From NCBI RefSeq assembly GCF_905475395.1, contig NC_058337.1, positions 12,140,983 to 12,204,982 on the forward strand: 64,000 nucleotides of DNA, written 5' to 3'. The DNA comes from Chrysoperla carnea (lineage: Eukaryota > Arthropoda > Insecta > Neuroptera > Chrysopidae). A model generated the notes under the pieces. The model worked only from the letters and a program-made list of their open reading frames with translations, did not search any database and was not told where the DNA came from. Positions 20,687-32,019 of the stretch are shown here, in pieces. A program made the translations under genes and the position numbers. Each line of letters begins with the position of its first letter. Position 1 is the first letter of the stretch.

Positions 20687-20981
20687 GGTTAGGTTAGGTT
20701 AGGTTATATTGGCTGTCCACGAAGGACACAATTAGGCTATAGAGCCCATTGTGATACCATATATGTGTTTTACCACCTTTCCGCTGATAATTTCATTTAT
20801 CAGCTCCTTAATTTCAGAGGCTGAGTGCACCTCCTTCATGCTTATACCATGCACTACATCAGCCCATCACAACTATTAATTAAATTAATTTTGTTGCGAC
20901 GGCGGGAATCGAACTCGCTACCCTTAGCATACCGCGTACGGAATTGGTTACGCCTTAACCAACTTGAGCTAATAGGGCGAC
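20687..20981 (-). mobile_element. tRNA-derived SINE with (CCTAA)n tail
   Basis: On the minus strand, TAGCTCAAGTTGG (20959-20971) and GAGTTCGATTCCC (20904-20916) are the A and B boxes of an RNA polymerase III promoter with tRNA-like spacing, inside a region resembling a tRNA but without a pairing acceptor stem. About 180 bp of unrelated body follows, and the 3' end is ATAACCTAACCTAACCTAACC (20687-20707), a pentanucleotide tail. Head, body and simple-repeat tail are the standard SINE layout. It is not a functional tRNA gene. Confidence 0.75.
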
Positions 20982-21754
20982 AATATTTACCATAAGCAAA
21001 GATAATTATGCATAGGTAATTATTTATCAATGAATACAACTATTTCGGAAAATATTGGTCGGATCTCTTAGATTCATAGCCTTGATGGCTTTTTTAATTA
21101 GTTTAATTGTGATAAACAAAAAAATATCAACGTCATGACAAAACGAAAATAGTTTCAAATGTAATACACTAGTAAAGTATTTTCGACGGATGACCTTTGC
21201 GCCATCTCTCGTTTTATTTTTTGTAAACAGTGGCTTAGCAAAAATAGTAGAAAAGTTGGTATATATTTTTGGGTAGGAAATGAGGCATTCTGAAAATTCA
21301 TCAGATACCTACCTCTCCCATGATATACTAATAGAAAAATGCAGACCTGGCTGGAGGATAGCGGTTTCTTTAGAACCCCTATACATATTACGAAACTTTT
21401 GCTACCAAAAATATCTTTGAGGCTAACTTAAAGTAAACTTAAATATTCATAAATGAAGAAAATAAACAAGCCAGGCCATTTGCGAGGGATTTTAACCCTG
21501 CAAGATTCATGCAAAAGTACTTTGCAAATAAATACAAAAAATATATGTTTAAGGCAAGTTGAAATTTGTATAGCATATTATTATTTAGTTAGTATCTATT
21601 AAAAAAAAATATTTTAAAAAAGACAAGTCATTTTGTCATTTGGTGGGATTTTCTACTTGGCAGGTGATCAAAAAATTATAAGAAAAGTAGTTTTGGAAGC
21701 ATCTTTTAAAAAATCTTATATGATTGATAATATAGGGTTTCTTAAGAACGCCAT
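20982..21754. other. No gene identified
   Basis: AT-rich sequence with short frames and no recognised motif or repeat boundary. Confidence 0.45.
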
Positions 21755-21762
21755 CTCGTACC

Positions 21763-22642
21763 CAGGGCCGGATTTAAATTTCTGCCGCCCTGGGGCACTG
21801 AAGAAAATGCCGCCCTATGACTGAAATTTTATTTTAATAGTTTTGATATCTTATTTTTTAAGAATTAGAATAACTAATTAATTGCAGAAAAAAGAACCGG
21901 TTCATAACGAGCTGACCATCTGGTTGCAGATAAAGTTTTTAACGCAATTCTTTTTTCAGTATGAGACTGTAAGACTTCCCAGCGATGCGTCGATGCAGTA
22001 AAAAAGTTGTATAAAGTTTGTACTGTATGAAAGAATGACGCAGCTTCTGGGGCGCATTCTACTGCAACTGGGGCGCATTCAACTCCAACTAAATTCATAG
22101 AATGAGCAGCACAAGAAGCATGTTCTGCAAGATATAATTTCATGAATTCTTGCCTGTAAGCCCGAATAAATCCCTGATACATTATTCGCGTTATCATATG
22201 ACTGACTTCGACAATCTGAGAGATCAAGATCAAGAAACTGAAGAACACATAATACAGCAACTAGCAAATCTTCAGCTTTATGTCTAGAGTTCTCAATAAA
22301 CATGAGAAAAAAAAATTTTTTTAATTCTTCAAAAAAAACTATATTAATTTATCAATTTCAGAAAAAAAAAGTATCAAATTTTATTTGTTCAAACCTTTAT
22401 GGAAATAAATTAATTTTATTTTAATAGTTTTCACTTAAATTTAATATATTATAATATACAAAATTTTAATTTGATACATAATGCATAAATATATTTGTTG
22501 AAAGATAAAATCTTTATTTAAAAGAATTAGTTAATTATATATTGTATAGAAAATGTTTTCTCACTTTCAAAATTTTGCCGCCCTAGAAAATTTGCCGCCC
22601 TGGGCACTAGCCCCGACTGCCCCTAGTGTAAATCCAGCACTG
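21763..22642. mobile_element. hAT element 1 (880 bp, internally deleted)
   Basis: The direct repeat CTCGTACC flanks the element at 21755-21762 and 22643-22650, a perfect 8-bp target duplication. Ends read CAGGGCCGGATTTA (left) and CAGTGCTGGATTTA (right, reverse complement), 12 of 14 matching, with the CAG start typical of hAT. GCCGCCCT repeats lie just inside both ends. A decayed transposase piece fills the middle. Confidence 0.92.
21880..22303 (-). pseudogene. hAT transposase fragment (ZMYM1/DUF4371-like)
   Basis: On the minus strand one frame (22303 downward) gives CRSQSYDNANNVSGIYSGLQ. After a frameshift near 22150 the next gives HASCAAHSMNLVGVE, EAASFFHTVQTLYNFFTAST, HRWEVLQ and LSATRWSARYEP. 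This is the conserved core (QgYDnaa.msG...gvQ..I; C.aHslNLv; TRWsaR) of ZMYM1-like hAT proteins. N-terminal zinc finger and C-terminal dimerisation parts are absent. Confidence 0.85.
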
Positions 22643-22650
22643 CTCGTACC

Positions 22651-24399
22651 GCTATTCTCCAGACAGGTCTGTATTTTTGTATTAAGATATAATAGGAGAG
22701 TTATCTGGCGAATTTTCAGAATGCCTGAAACGCCTACCCAAAAATGTCTACCAGCTCGCGGGCTAGAACGTCATCGTCATATGTTACAAGTGAAATTACA
22801 TAAATAATGATTTAATATTTAATAAAATTAATAACATTGTCGGAAACTTTTAAACTAGAAAATAGTTGAAATCAAGTGTCAAAAATTAAAGTATAAAAAA
22901 AAAAAAAAATTTCGGACTAAAGTTGCATTTTTTGTGACAAAGAACCAGAATCTATTAAAAAGTATGTAAATATTTATCATGAGGTTCTATTAAAAAAATC
23001 AAAGTTGGTCCTCGTTTGATTTAGAAGGCGGCCTCAGAAAATATTAAAAAAACTTCCGACAAAAAAAAAATTATTCCAAAACCAATTAATATGCACTAAG
23101 AAGTAAAAAAGTTGTTACAGTTGTTTTCTTGGCTGACACAAGTTTTTTACTTCTTGTGCCTATTAATTTGTTTTGGAATAGTTTTTTTTGAAGTCGGTTT
23201 TTTTTTTGTTAAAAGTTTGTTTTTGTCAAAGTATTTTTATTTTATGATTTTTAGTGAATTTGAGGTGCGCTCTAATCTGTCAATAAAAAAAGAATCATCG
23301 AACTCGGTTGGCGTGATATTGAGTTATTCGTCCATTTGTCGCGCACATACTCCAAATTTAAGACTTATATGATTTTCTCATGGTTGCCATTGTTAAAACT
23401 GGACCAAATTGGACCACACGGGAAGCACCAGCTATCAAATAAAAAAAAAATCATCCAAATCGGTTCACCCAATCGAAAGTTCTGAGGTAACAAACATTAA
23501 AAAAAAGTTAAATTGAGAACCTTCTCCTTTTTTGAAGTATGTTAAAAATTAAACACAATTTTTCATTCTCCTTGAAAATAAGAATACCCAAGAGGTAATC
23601 AAAAAATTAGCTGGAAACTGTTTTAAAAATCATTCGTATAAACAGACTGGGACAGAGAAGTGTGCGATTTTAAAAATGTTGTAAAACAGAAACAGAACAG
23701 AAGTCAGAAACCCATCAATTTTTCCTAATAATGTTTTTATTATGTCAAAATGAAAAAAGATATTTAATTAAATTATATAAATTATATTAGATACCAAATG
23801 AATTATAAATTTTATTTTTAAATAAATTAATTTAATTGTATTTCTTACAACTTAAATTGATAAATTGCACATAAAAATTAATTACATTTAACTTGGTTAA
23901 AATAATAGCTCCAGTACCTAAGGCGACCAAGTTATCCACTATATTCGCAGAATTTGTATCACTTGTGCTTCAATTGTATGTTGGTAATGAGCCATCTTGG
24001 TACAGATTTTATCTCTCCTAATACTATTTTCTGCAGGTAAACAGATTTTTACAGGTAAATAGGATTTTTTTATAGGTTTCATTAGAAAAAGTCACAAGAA
24101 AGAGTTACTAGATCCAACTAATTTCTAACCCACTTAATTAATTTAAAAGTTAATATTGAACCCGTTTCCAACTTGTTCCTTAAAAATCTTGTTGTTCAAA
24201 ATTGATCCAGATAATTTTGGGGTTGGGGTAATAAATGTTCTGGAATTTTTTATATGAAAAATAGAGAAGTAAGTATTAAAAAATCAAATTTATAAATACT
24301 ATTAGACCTACTTTTCTACAACACCTAATCTCTAGACAGTATCGTTGTACTTTTTTCTAGTTAAGAAATTGGCCTTTCACAACCGATCGGACTAGATCG
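22651..24399. other. No gene identified
   Basis: AT-rich. The 86-codon frame at 23112-23372 is low complexity and has no start context or homology I recognise. Confidence 0.45.
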
Positions 24400-24880
24400 G
24401 ACATTTTCAATTTTGATGATAAATTATGGAAACATTTTATTCTTAATTTTCGTCTACATTCATGAAGTTATACCAAAATTCATCATCAAAGTTGACAATA
24501 CGATAAAAATAATTTCAACCCTAAATCTACCCTGCTCTTACATCCCTCATATGGACGGAGACACTTGGTTTTTTTCTTTTCTTTGCCATTGCTTAAAAGT
24601 TTACTTTCTATTAAAAAGTTTTTTTTTTTTAAATTTGTTTTTATTCATTCCAAGTGAAAATTATCAAAAACTTCCAAAATATGTCGTTTTTTTGAGCTTC
24701 CTCCATAAGAGCCAATGTATTTTATATCGATTTTCCATGACTTTTTTCTTAAAAATTTGCATGAATATTGCTGAAACTATGCTGAAATTTTAACCACATA
24801 TTCTTTGAGTAAAAGTGTGTCTATAAAAAAAAAATTGAGCCTTTAAATCAAACATTATTGTCATGCTCATACACCCTTAA
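24400..24880. mobile_element. TTAA MITE, left-truncated copy
   Basis: About 470 bp match 29736-30336 (CATTCATGAAGTTATA, CAAAGTTGA.AATA.GAT, CTACCCTGCTCTTACATCCC, CCTCCATAAGAGCCAATG blocks). The right end GCTCATACACCC is followed by TTAA at 24877-24880. The left terminus and much of the internal inverted repeat are missing. Confidence 0.8.
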
Positions 24881-25775
24881 AAGATACCCAAGCTGCTTTT
24901 GGTATTTAAAAGGACATTTTAATTTGAAATTTAATTATTTGTACAAAACCAACAGTTGTATTATTTAAAATTAACTTCGTTCACATTCTTTAATATTAGT
25001 TTCACCACTTTCTGAACCTTCTCTTTAACTAAAAGAACTTCAGTTAAGGTAATTATGGATTAGAGGCAAAATTTCTAATATTTTCAAAAATTAAAGATTT
25101 ACATTATTGATAATTAATTAAGTTGTGATTATGTGTACATACAACTTTAAAATTTAAGGTACGAGGGTTCAGTACATATATAAATTTAGACAAGTAAAAA
25201 ATTTAGAAAATTAAATAATTAATTATTATTTTTTTATTTACATAAATATAACGAATTTTTGTAATCTAGTTAGTGGAACAAATTCGAAATTAAAATATTT
25301 ATTTTATTTAAAAATATAAGCAAGTCAGAGTTTTAGTGTCACAAACCTTGAAATTCATCTCTCATAAATATTATCTCATTGGAATATCAAAACAAGACTA
25401 GGAGAAAAGTCACTGGAAGAAGTGAATGAACTTGTCGACAGATTTGGCCTATTTTTTTCACAGACTCCGAAGTTGCAGATATTTTGCTCGTGTAGATCGC
25501 GAAATAATCAGCCGTAAAGTTTGCGATTTCCCCATTCAAAGCATGTAAAACTCACTGTCCTCCCAGATATTTTTTACGATATTAAAAAAGTCTCTCGACA
25601 CAGTTCAGAAAAAGTAGGAGAATTAAAACGAATGTTTTTAGGATAAAATTAAAAAAAAATTAATTATCGTTTTCGAGATTTTAATTTTGATGAAAATTGG
25701 TCAAAATTGTGAATGTAGGCATAATTATCTCGTGTTTTAAGCAATCAAAATTTCTGTATTTTGAATTTAATAGTA
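24881..25775. other. No gene identified
   Basis: Very AT-rich to 25.3 kb, then mixed sequence with no long frame or recognisable motif. Confidence 0.45.
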
Positions 25776-25881
25776 AGCAGTTTACATAGCGACTTTAACA
25801 GCCAGGACCCATTATTGGGAAGATTTGAGCCGGTGTAGATTTTAATGGGTCCCGACTGTTAAAGTCGCTATGTAAACTGCT
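25776..25881. mobile_element. 106-bp foldback MITE
   Basis: The left arm from 25776 and the right arm ending 25881 are inverted copies for about 39 bp with only a few mismatches, starting AGCAGTTTACATAGCGACTT. A 28-bp loop contains GATTTGAGCCGG. A related shorter copy lies at 12523-12593. Confidence 0.88.
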
Positions 25882-25933
25882 GGACTTTTTTTCTTTTCAG
25901 TTTTTTCGACTTTCATTTTCAGCCTACATGTAT

Positions 25934-25959
25934 ATGTTTGGTCTTTTAAGACCAAACAT
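25934..25959. repeat. 26-bp hairpin
   Basis: ATGTTTGGTCTT and AAGACCAAACAT form 12-bp perfect arms around two bases. Confidence 0.8.
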
Positions 25960-26108
25960 ACGCATTTGAGACCAGATGCATGAACGGATTTTAATGATTA
26001 TTATGTTAATCGATTTGTCCTTTTAATATCTTGCGTTTTTAATAGCTATTCAAGGATACCCCACTTGGTATAGTTCGCCGACTTTCTTTTTTTTCTTTTT
26101 TACAGAAT

Positions 26109-26385
26109 TTTCATTGTTGCCATATCTTCAATAGCACTCGCAAAGTTGAGACAAATCGACTGACGTAAAAATCATCAAAATCGGCCCACGCGTTTGGTTT
26201 CTAGAGTGCCACATAGAAACATACATGCATACTTTTTCAAAATATGGCGTCTGGTGGTCGCCATATTGAATATTCATTATTGCCATATCTTCAGTAGTAC
26301 TCGCAAGGTTAAAAAAAATCGATTGACGTCAGAATCATCAAAATCGGCCGAGGCATTTGGTCTCTAGTGTGCCATCCATATAGGA
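26109..26385 (+). repeat. Two tandem copies, 163-bp period
   Basis: 26109-26225 and 26272-26385 share TTGCCATATCTTCA.TAG, TCGCAA.GTT and CATCAAAATCGGCC blocks at about 85% identity by eye. The TGCCATATCTTC / ATCAAAATCGG wording is common in insect interspersed repeats. Confidence 0.75.
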
Positions 26386-26598
26386 GCGAACACTCATATA
26401 TAGACTGATAAACTCATTACCACTCCTTTGTGTTGCTCAGTCGGGTAAAGGGCACTTATTACAATAATGTAAAGCATTTTTCAAAAATGTCTTGCAACAG
26501 AACCCTAACGACGTTTGTCGTATTCATTAATTTAAATTTCACCCTTATCAATAAAACCAATCAAATTTCAATAAATTCTTTTCGATCAATAGAAATAA

Positions 26599-26605
26599 TA
26601 TAAAT
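26599..26605 (+). promoter_or_regulatory. TATA box of the YGVP-repeat gene
   Basis: TATAAAT lies 78 bp before the ATG. A possible initiator (TTAGCATTG) is about 28 bp downstream, giving a plausible leader of about 48 nt. Confidence 0.5.
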
Positions 26606-26676
26606 TAGACGTGCGTTATACAATTATTAGCATTGTGAAATCAAGTTTTAATAAAAATTGTAACACACCACCAACA

Positions 26677-28324
26677 ATGCAGGTAAAAATTGGAATATTA
26701 ATTCTCTATTACTTAGATAAAAATTAGACATTATTATAAAATTAATTGTGTCCTGTGCTTTTTTCAATTAATCATTTCAAATGATAAATAAAAATAAAAA
26801 AGGTACTCAAAAAACTAGAAAGATAATTATGCGCTACCCTTATAAAATGAGGTGTAAAATTTTTGTTATGCAAAACACACAAAAAAATTAGATTTAAAAA
26901 AATATAACTTATAAAACTCTTTTTTTTTTCAGTTTATACTTTTAGGATTGATGTTGGTATCATCAACAGTTTTGGCATTATATCCAGCAGCCAATTACGA
27001 TTCTATTGTGAAAAGTTCAATACTAATTCATAGACCAGAACATCATCACCATCAACAAAATCATGTGATCAATCGAAATGGAGCTTTTCTTATAACAAAT
27101 TTCAAAAAACCAGAGCAACCACATCGTGCATTAGTGATTCATAAACCAGTCTTAATTACATCTTTATCAAATAAACCAGCCACAATTATCGAAACACATA
27201 AAAATCATGAAGCAGTTGAAGTAAAACATATATCGAACATTCCTTGTGACGAAGACAAAGTTAAAAAAATCATTGTAACACAAAAACAGCCGGTTATTGT
27301 TTATAATAAACCAGAAAAACATGTAACTACAGAAAAACCCGTAGTGCACCACGAGGAAAAACATGTTGATGAGCCTGTGAAATTTACAATCAACATTGAA
27401 CAACCCAAACCTTCAGTACCAGTGGTAACAAAAGAAATATATGCAGTTCACAGGCCAAATGTAGCTGTACCTTTTGGATATAATGTCTACTCAAATCAAC
27501 CACATTCTCAGCTTTTCTTCAATAAAGTTCAACAACCAACAAGCTATTACTATGGATATCCTCCACAAGTTCAACCAGTTCCACAACAATTTGGTTATGG
27601 GTACGCTGTTTATGGAACTCCTTCTCTTCCAAAACTAGTACACAAACCAAACTTTGAATATATTCCAAAACCTGATTATGAATATGGAGTACCTAAAGAA
27701 AATGCAACTGTATCTTTTGTTCCAAAACAAATACCACAATATACGTCACATCAAAATATCGTACCTTTACCTGTACGAAACTTTGGATATTCTTTCACTG
27801 CACCTATTCAACCAGCACCTCAAAAAGTTTTCGAGGTACCAAATTATGAATATGGTGTTCCAAAACCCCATAATGTATACCAACCAATTATTAAACCAGC
27901 ACCTCTTCGGCAATTTGGATACTCATTCGTTGCTCCTGAAAAACCTGTATTTGTAAAACCTGTTAATGTACCCAAACCAAGCTACGAATATGGAGTGCCA
28001 AGAGAAAATGTTATTGAAAACAACGAAATTCAACGACCACAAAAATTTGGATATTCATATACGATTCATAATCAACCTGCCATTGGAATACCAGCATATA
28101 GTGCACCAAAACTTATCCAACCAGTACCAAAGCCGTCTACAGAATATGGTGTGCCAAAACTTATTCAACCAGTGCCAAAACCATCTACAGAATATGGTGT
28201 ACCAAAAGTTTCTAATTTTGGACCAATTGTTGTAGCACCTTTTGATGCTTTGGCTTCTGCTCCATTTGCAAGAAATCAACATTTACCAATTGTTGGAAAA
28301 CACATACAATTTACCTCTAGTTAA
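26677..28324 (+). CDS. Secreted YGVP-repeat structural protein, 465 aa, 2 exons
   Basis: Exon 1 is only ATG CAG (26677-26682), followed by donor GTAAAA. Acceptor TTTTTTTTTCAG ends at 26932 and exon 2 runs 26933-28324. This layout is typical of insect cuticle and secreted matrix genes. The protein starts MQFILLGLMLVSSTVLA, a clear signal peptide, cleaved probably before LYPAA. After a His/Lys-rich N-terminal third, the rest alternates YEYGVP or TEYGVP blocks (at least five) with FGYSF/FGYSY blocks in a Pro/Tyr/Lys background, ending KHIQFTSS. PKLIQPVPKPSTEYGV is repeated exactly twice in tandem. No chitin-binding Rebers-Riddiford motif is visible. YGVP and PSTEYGVP repeats recall resilin-like, silk or cuticular low-complexity proteins, so an extracellular elastic or cuticular role is inferred. 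Confidence 0.85.
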
Positions 28325-28405
28325 GTTTGACATTGCAAAAATTATATTATTTATTAATATTGTAGATTTTATTAAACTATAATCACAATTTTTTATTTAT
28401 TTTTA

Positions 28406-28411
28406 AATAAA
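28406..28411 (+). terminator. Poly(A) signal of the YGVP-repeat gene
   Basis: AATAAA, 81 nt after the TAA stop. Confidence 0.7.
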
Positions 28412-29115
28412 ATCGTATTATTATAATATTAAATGATTTAGTTTTATTGATCCTTTTATTTAACCTGATATTACAAACCTTTTCATATGATTTTTTTGAT
28501 TGAGAATTTAAAAAAAATCTAACCTTTATCATATATTGCTTGGAAAGGCTTCCTAAAAGGCTTGGAAAGAGCTTTAATATAACACGTTAAAAAGGAATTG
28601 GAAAATTTTTCGAATAAGAGAAGGTTATGATAATGTTAAACAAATTCTTTTCTTGAGATACCCTACAAAAAAAATTAAAAAAGGTCTTACAAGCATAAGA
28701 TTTAAAATTTTCGAGATAAACAATCATGTAACTTGAACATTGATGTTTAAAAATTTTTTGATTGTATATTTTTAAAATGAAAAGTCTTTGTTCGTATATT
28801 TTTATACAGCCTCGTTTGTAATTTTTGTATAAAAAATTTCAAAAAAAGAATTTACTCGTCATTATCATATTTTTGTTTAAATAATTTATCACTCTGCACT
28901 TCAGAAATGAAAAGTTTAAGACTATGTTCGTGTAAACTTTTGTCAAGACAACAATTCTGTCAAGATATTCGTGTTAAGCGACCCTAAAAACTTCAGAGTA
29001 ACAAGTTTGAAAACATTTTCATCTCTATGAACCGAATTCAGAATTTAATATTTACGTTGAATTTAAAATGCATATTAATTATTCTAATTGCATATTTTTA
29101 ATTTCTTATAAATCA
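28412..29115. other. No gene identified
   Basis: AT-rich intergenic sequence with no frame above 60 codons. Confidence 0.5.
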
Positions 29116-29378
29116 AATTAGGTCACAAAATTTACTGACGTTCTAACGAATCGAATGTCCAAAACCGCATGCAAATCCGACTTACTGCTCAAACTTTATT
29201 CCTTCGGCTTCGTTTCAATGTCTATTGTGAGATATACCAGGAACGAATTAGGTCACAAAATTTATTGACGTTCTAACGAATCGAATGTCAAAAAACCGCA
29301 TGCAAATCCGACTTACTGCTCAAATTTTTCGAACTTTATTCCTTCGTTTCAACGTCTATTGTGTGATATGCCAGGAAC
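29116..29378 (+). repeat. 130-bp tandem duplication
   Basis: 29116-29245 and 29246-29378 share GGTCACAAAATTTA.TGACG, TTCTAACGAATCGAATGTC, CGCATGCAAATCCGACTTAC and CCAGGAACGA, differing by small indels. Confidence 0.9.
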
Positions 29379-29692
29379 GATACCGGGGTACCTCAGTGAT
29401 TGTTTTAATATTTGTTAATAATTTTCTTATGTAATCAATTATGCCTTTTTTAAAAAGTCTGTTTTCTAAAGTCACAAAATTGAGCTCTTGAAGAAATCAT
29501 AATTACAAGCGCTTAAATTAGTCCCATAAACTGATTATTAAACATGATTTTTGCTGGTAAAAAAGTGATGAAATGATTCCATTTTCAAGGAAATTTTAGA
29601 TGTTGGTACTAACCGTAAGTAAAGCGCCTATAAGAATTAGTAAAGACGTGTTGGAGTTCCGTTCTTATGGTTATGGGACTTATTTCATTAAA

Positions 29693-30337
29693 CTTAAGGA
29701 TGTATGAGCTAGTGGGGGCAAAAATTTAAAAATAGATATTTTCAATTTTGATGATAAATTTACATTATTACTTGACGATATAAGACGAAAAGTAAGAATA
29801 AAATTTTTCGATATCTGGCTTAATTTTCAAAATATCGAAAATTGAAAATTTTGTTTAATTATTTAGCTTCCGATATTTCGAAAACCAAGGCACATATCGA
29901 AAAATTTTATTCTTATTTTTCGTCTACATTCATGAAGTTATAACAAAATTCATCATCAAAGTTGAAAATAAGATAAAAATAATTTCAACCCTTAATCTAC
30001 CCTGCTCTTACATCCCCTATATGGACGGTAACACTTAGTTTTTTTCTTTTCTAATTCATTGCTAATATGTTTACTTTCTATTAAAAAGTTTTTTTTAAAT
30101 TTGTTTTCATTCATTCCAAATGAAAATTATCAAAAACTTCCAAAATATGTCGTTTTTTCAGATTCCTCCATAAGAGCCAATGTATTTTATATCGATTTTT
30201 AATGACTTTTTTCTTAAAAATTCGCACGGTTACCTAAGTTGAAATTTTAACCACATATTCTTTGAGTAAAAGACTACCTACAAACAAATTTTGAGCCTTT
30301 AAATCAAACATTGTTGTCATGCTCATACATCCTTAAG
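29693..30337. mobile_element. TTAA-flanked MITE with long internal inverted repeat
   Basis: The outer 17 bp are perfect inverted repeats: CTTAAGGATGTATGAGC (29693-29709) and its complement (30321-30337). Reading TTAA as target duplication leaves 12-bp terminal repeats GGATGTATGAGC. Inside, 29737-29816 and 29893-29970 form a second imperfect inverted repeat of about 78 bp. No coding capacity. TTAA targeting suggests mobilisation by a piggyBac-type transposase. A truncated copy is at 24.4-24.88 kb. Confidence 0.85.
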
Positions 30338-31798
30338 TAGTATAGAATTGGCTTTTGAAATTCTCTAGGTTACTAGGGTTGGTATTATTAAAAAATGAAA
30401 GTAAGAATGCATTAATATATGAAACAATTACGATTTACGATACTTAATAATTAGTATTTAAATTAAATAATCTATTAATAAATCAGATTATTGTCTTTTG
30501 TAGTGTACCTAATATTAAGTATAATTATTACATACATTCCCTGCCCTCTTTCTAAATACACGACTAAAAATATTACATAAGTTATTAAGAATGAAATTTT
30601 TTAAATTCTCTTAAATCGTATACATCGATTTAAAAATTTTATTTCCGGTTAAATGTTCTGTTGAAGGTAAGATCCCTTTAAGACTTTTAATTAAAATTTT
30701 AACGCCAAAATGCCACTAATATCGTATCTTAAATAACAACGGTTTGAGTTTCTAAAATTAAGTGGGTCTGGCCAAGTATATCGTTTTTATCGTATTTATT
30801 TTATTCATAATCAGTTTTTTTAACGCCATAGAAACAAAAGAACAAATATAGGAAAATATTATTAATTATTTATTGTTTTAACATTTGTTCACTATTCAAA
30901 ACGACACTTTTTTTTATTTTTAACCCCGGACTAAAAAAACGGGCTGTTATAAGTTTGACCGCTATGTGTGTGTATGTGTGTGTGTGTTAATGGAGAGTGT
31001 TCTTAGCCATGTTTCTAGTGTGAATTTAGGCTTACGTACCCGAAAAATCTAAAAATTGGCGATGATCTTCCAAATCGGCTCAGTTTGGAAAAGGCTTTAA
31101 GGAAAAAGATAATTTAATGGAAAGTGTTCTTAGATATGTTTCAAATGTGAGCTTAGGGTTCCGTAACAAAAAATATTCTCCCACCAAATAAAAAAGTGTA
31201 TTTAAATGGATCCCATCCAATAAGAATATTGTTTCAGCTACATTGAAATTTTATAGGTAAATGTGGATACTCCCAATGAACGTGCTAGGATAAAATACCC
31301 AGTATATTTCTCTTTCGCAATGCAACTTTGGTTTGATAGAACATTACATAAAGATGGGGACTTTAAAGGTCCTTTGCTATTGTTATGACCTTTACATAAG
31401 ATGGTAACATGGATATTTTAAGACTATTTATTCAAATATTAATTTTTAAACTTAGATATTATGCGTAAAATAGTTAAAATCTTTTCACCGGTAGTTGTCA
31501 TTTACTAGGATTTTAACTCCCTTCCGGAAATTAGGAGACATTGTACCGTTTAAGAGGAACTGAAATTTAGGTTAAAGAGTTAATGAAACCTCGATGTTAT
31601 CAGAGTTTACAACAGGTTTCAATCAATACTCGTAAATTAAAATTACTTATTAAGTTATATGATTTATATGTGTATGAATAAAAAAAACAATATAAAAGGG
31701 ATTTGTTTGTCACGACGCACTACAGCAAAACGTTGTGATAGAAGTGATAATCAATTAATTTTAAATAAAAACAGATTTATTACTCAATTATTGGGTGT
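30338..31798. other. No gene identified
   Basis: AT-rich. A (GT)n stretch lies at about 30966-30988 and the sequence GAGAGTGTTCTTAG..ATGTTTC recurs at about 31001 and 31120. No reading frame worth naming. Confidence 0.45.
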
Positions 31799-32019
31799 AT
31801 GATGCACATAGTTTTTACATACATTACACAGTTATTAAAAAGTGTAAAAAGAGTTATACTTCAGACAACAGGGAATTTTTTTGGTTCAGTATTACGCACT
31901 AAATGCAAATGCACAAAAGTCTTTACAAAAATAGGCGGGGGAAGTACCCCCAATTTAAGGAAAACCGTTTTGCGCTATATCTCCATAACCGTACACTTTA
32001 GACCAAAAATGGTAATAGT

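Noticed and set aside
20892-20981. Functional tRNA gene
   Set aside because: A and B boxes are good, but the acceptor ends do not pair and SINE body plus pentanucleotide tail follow.
24413-24793. 126-codon frame as a small gene
   Set aside because: It lies inside the TTAA MITE; the second copy at 29.7-30.3 kb has shifts and stops, and the translation is low complexity.
29116-29378. CRISPR-like or satellite array
   Set aside because: Only two copies of a 130-bp unit with no spacers; a simple tandem duplication.
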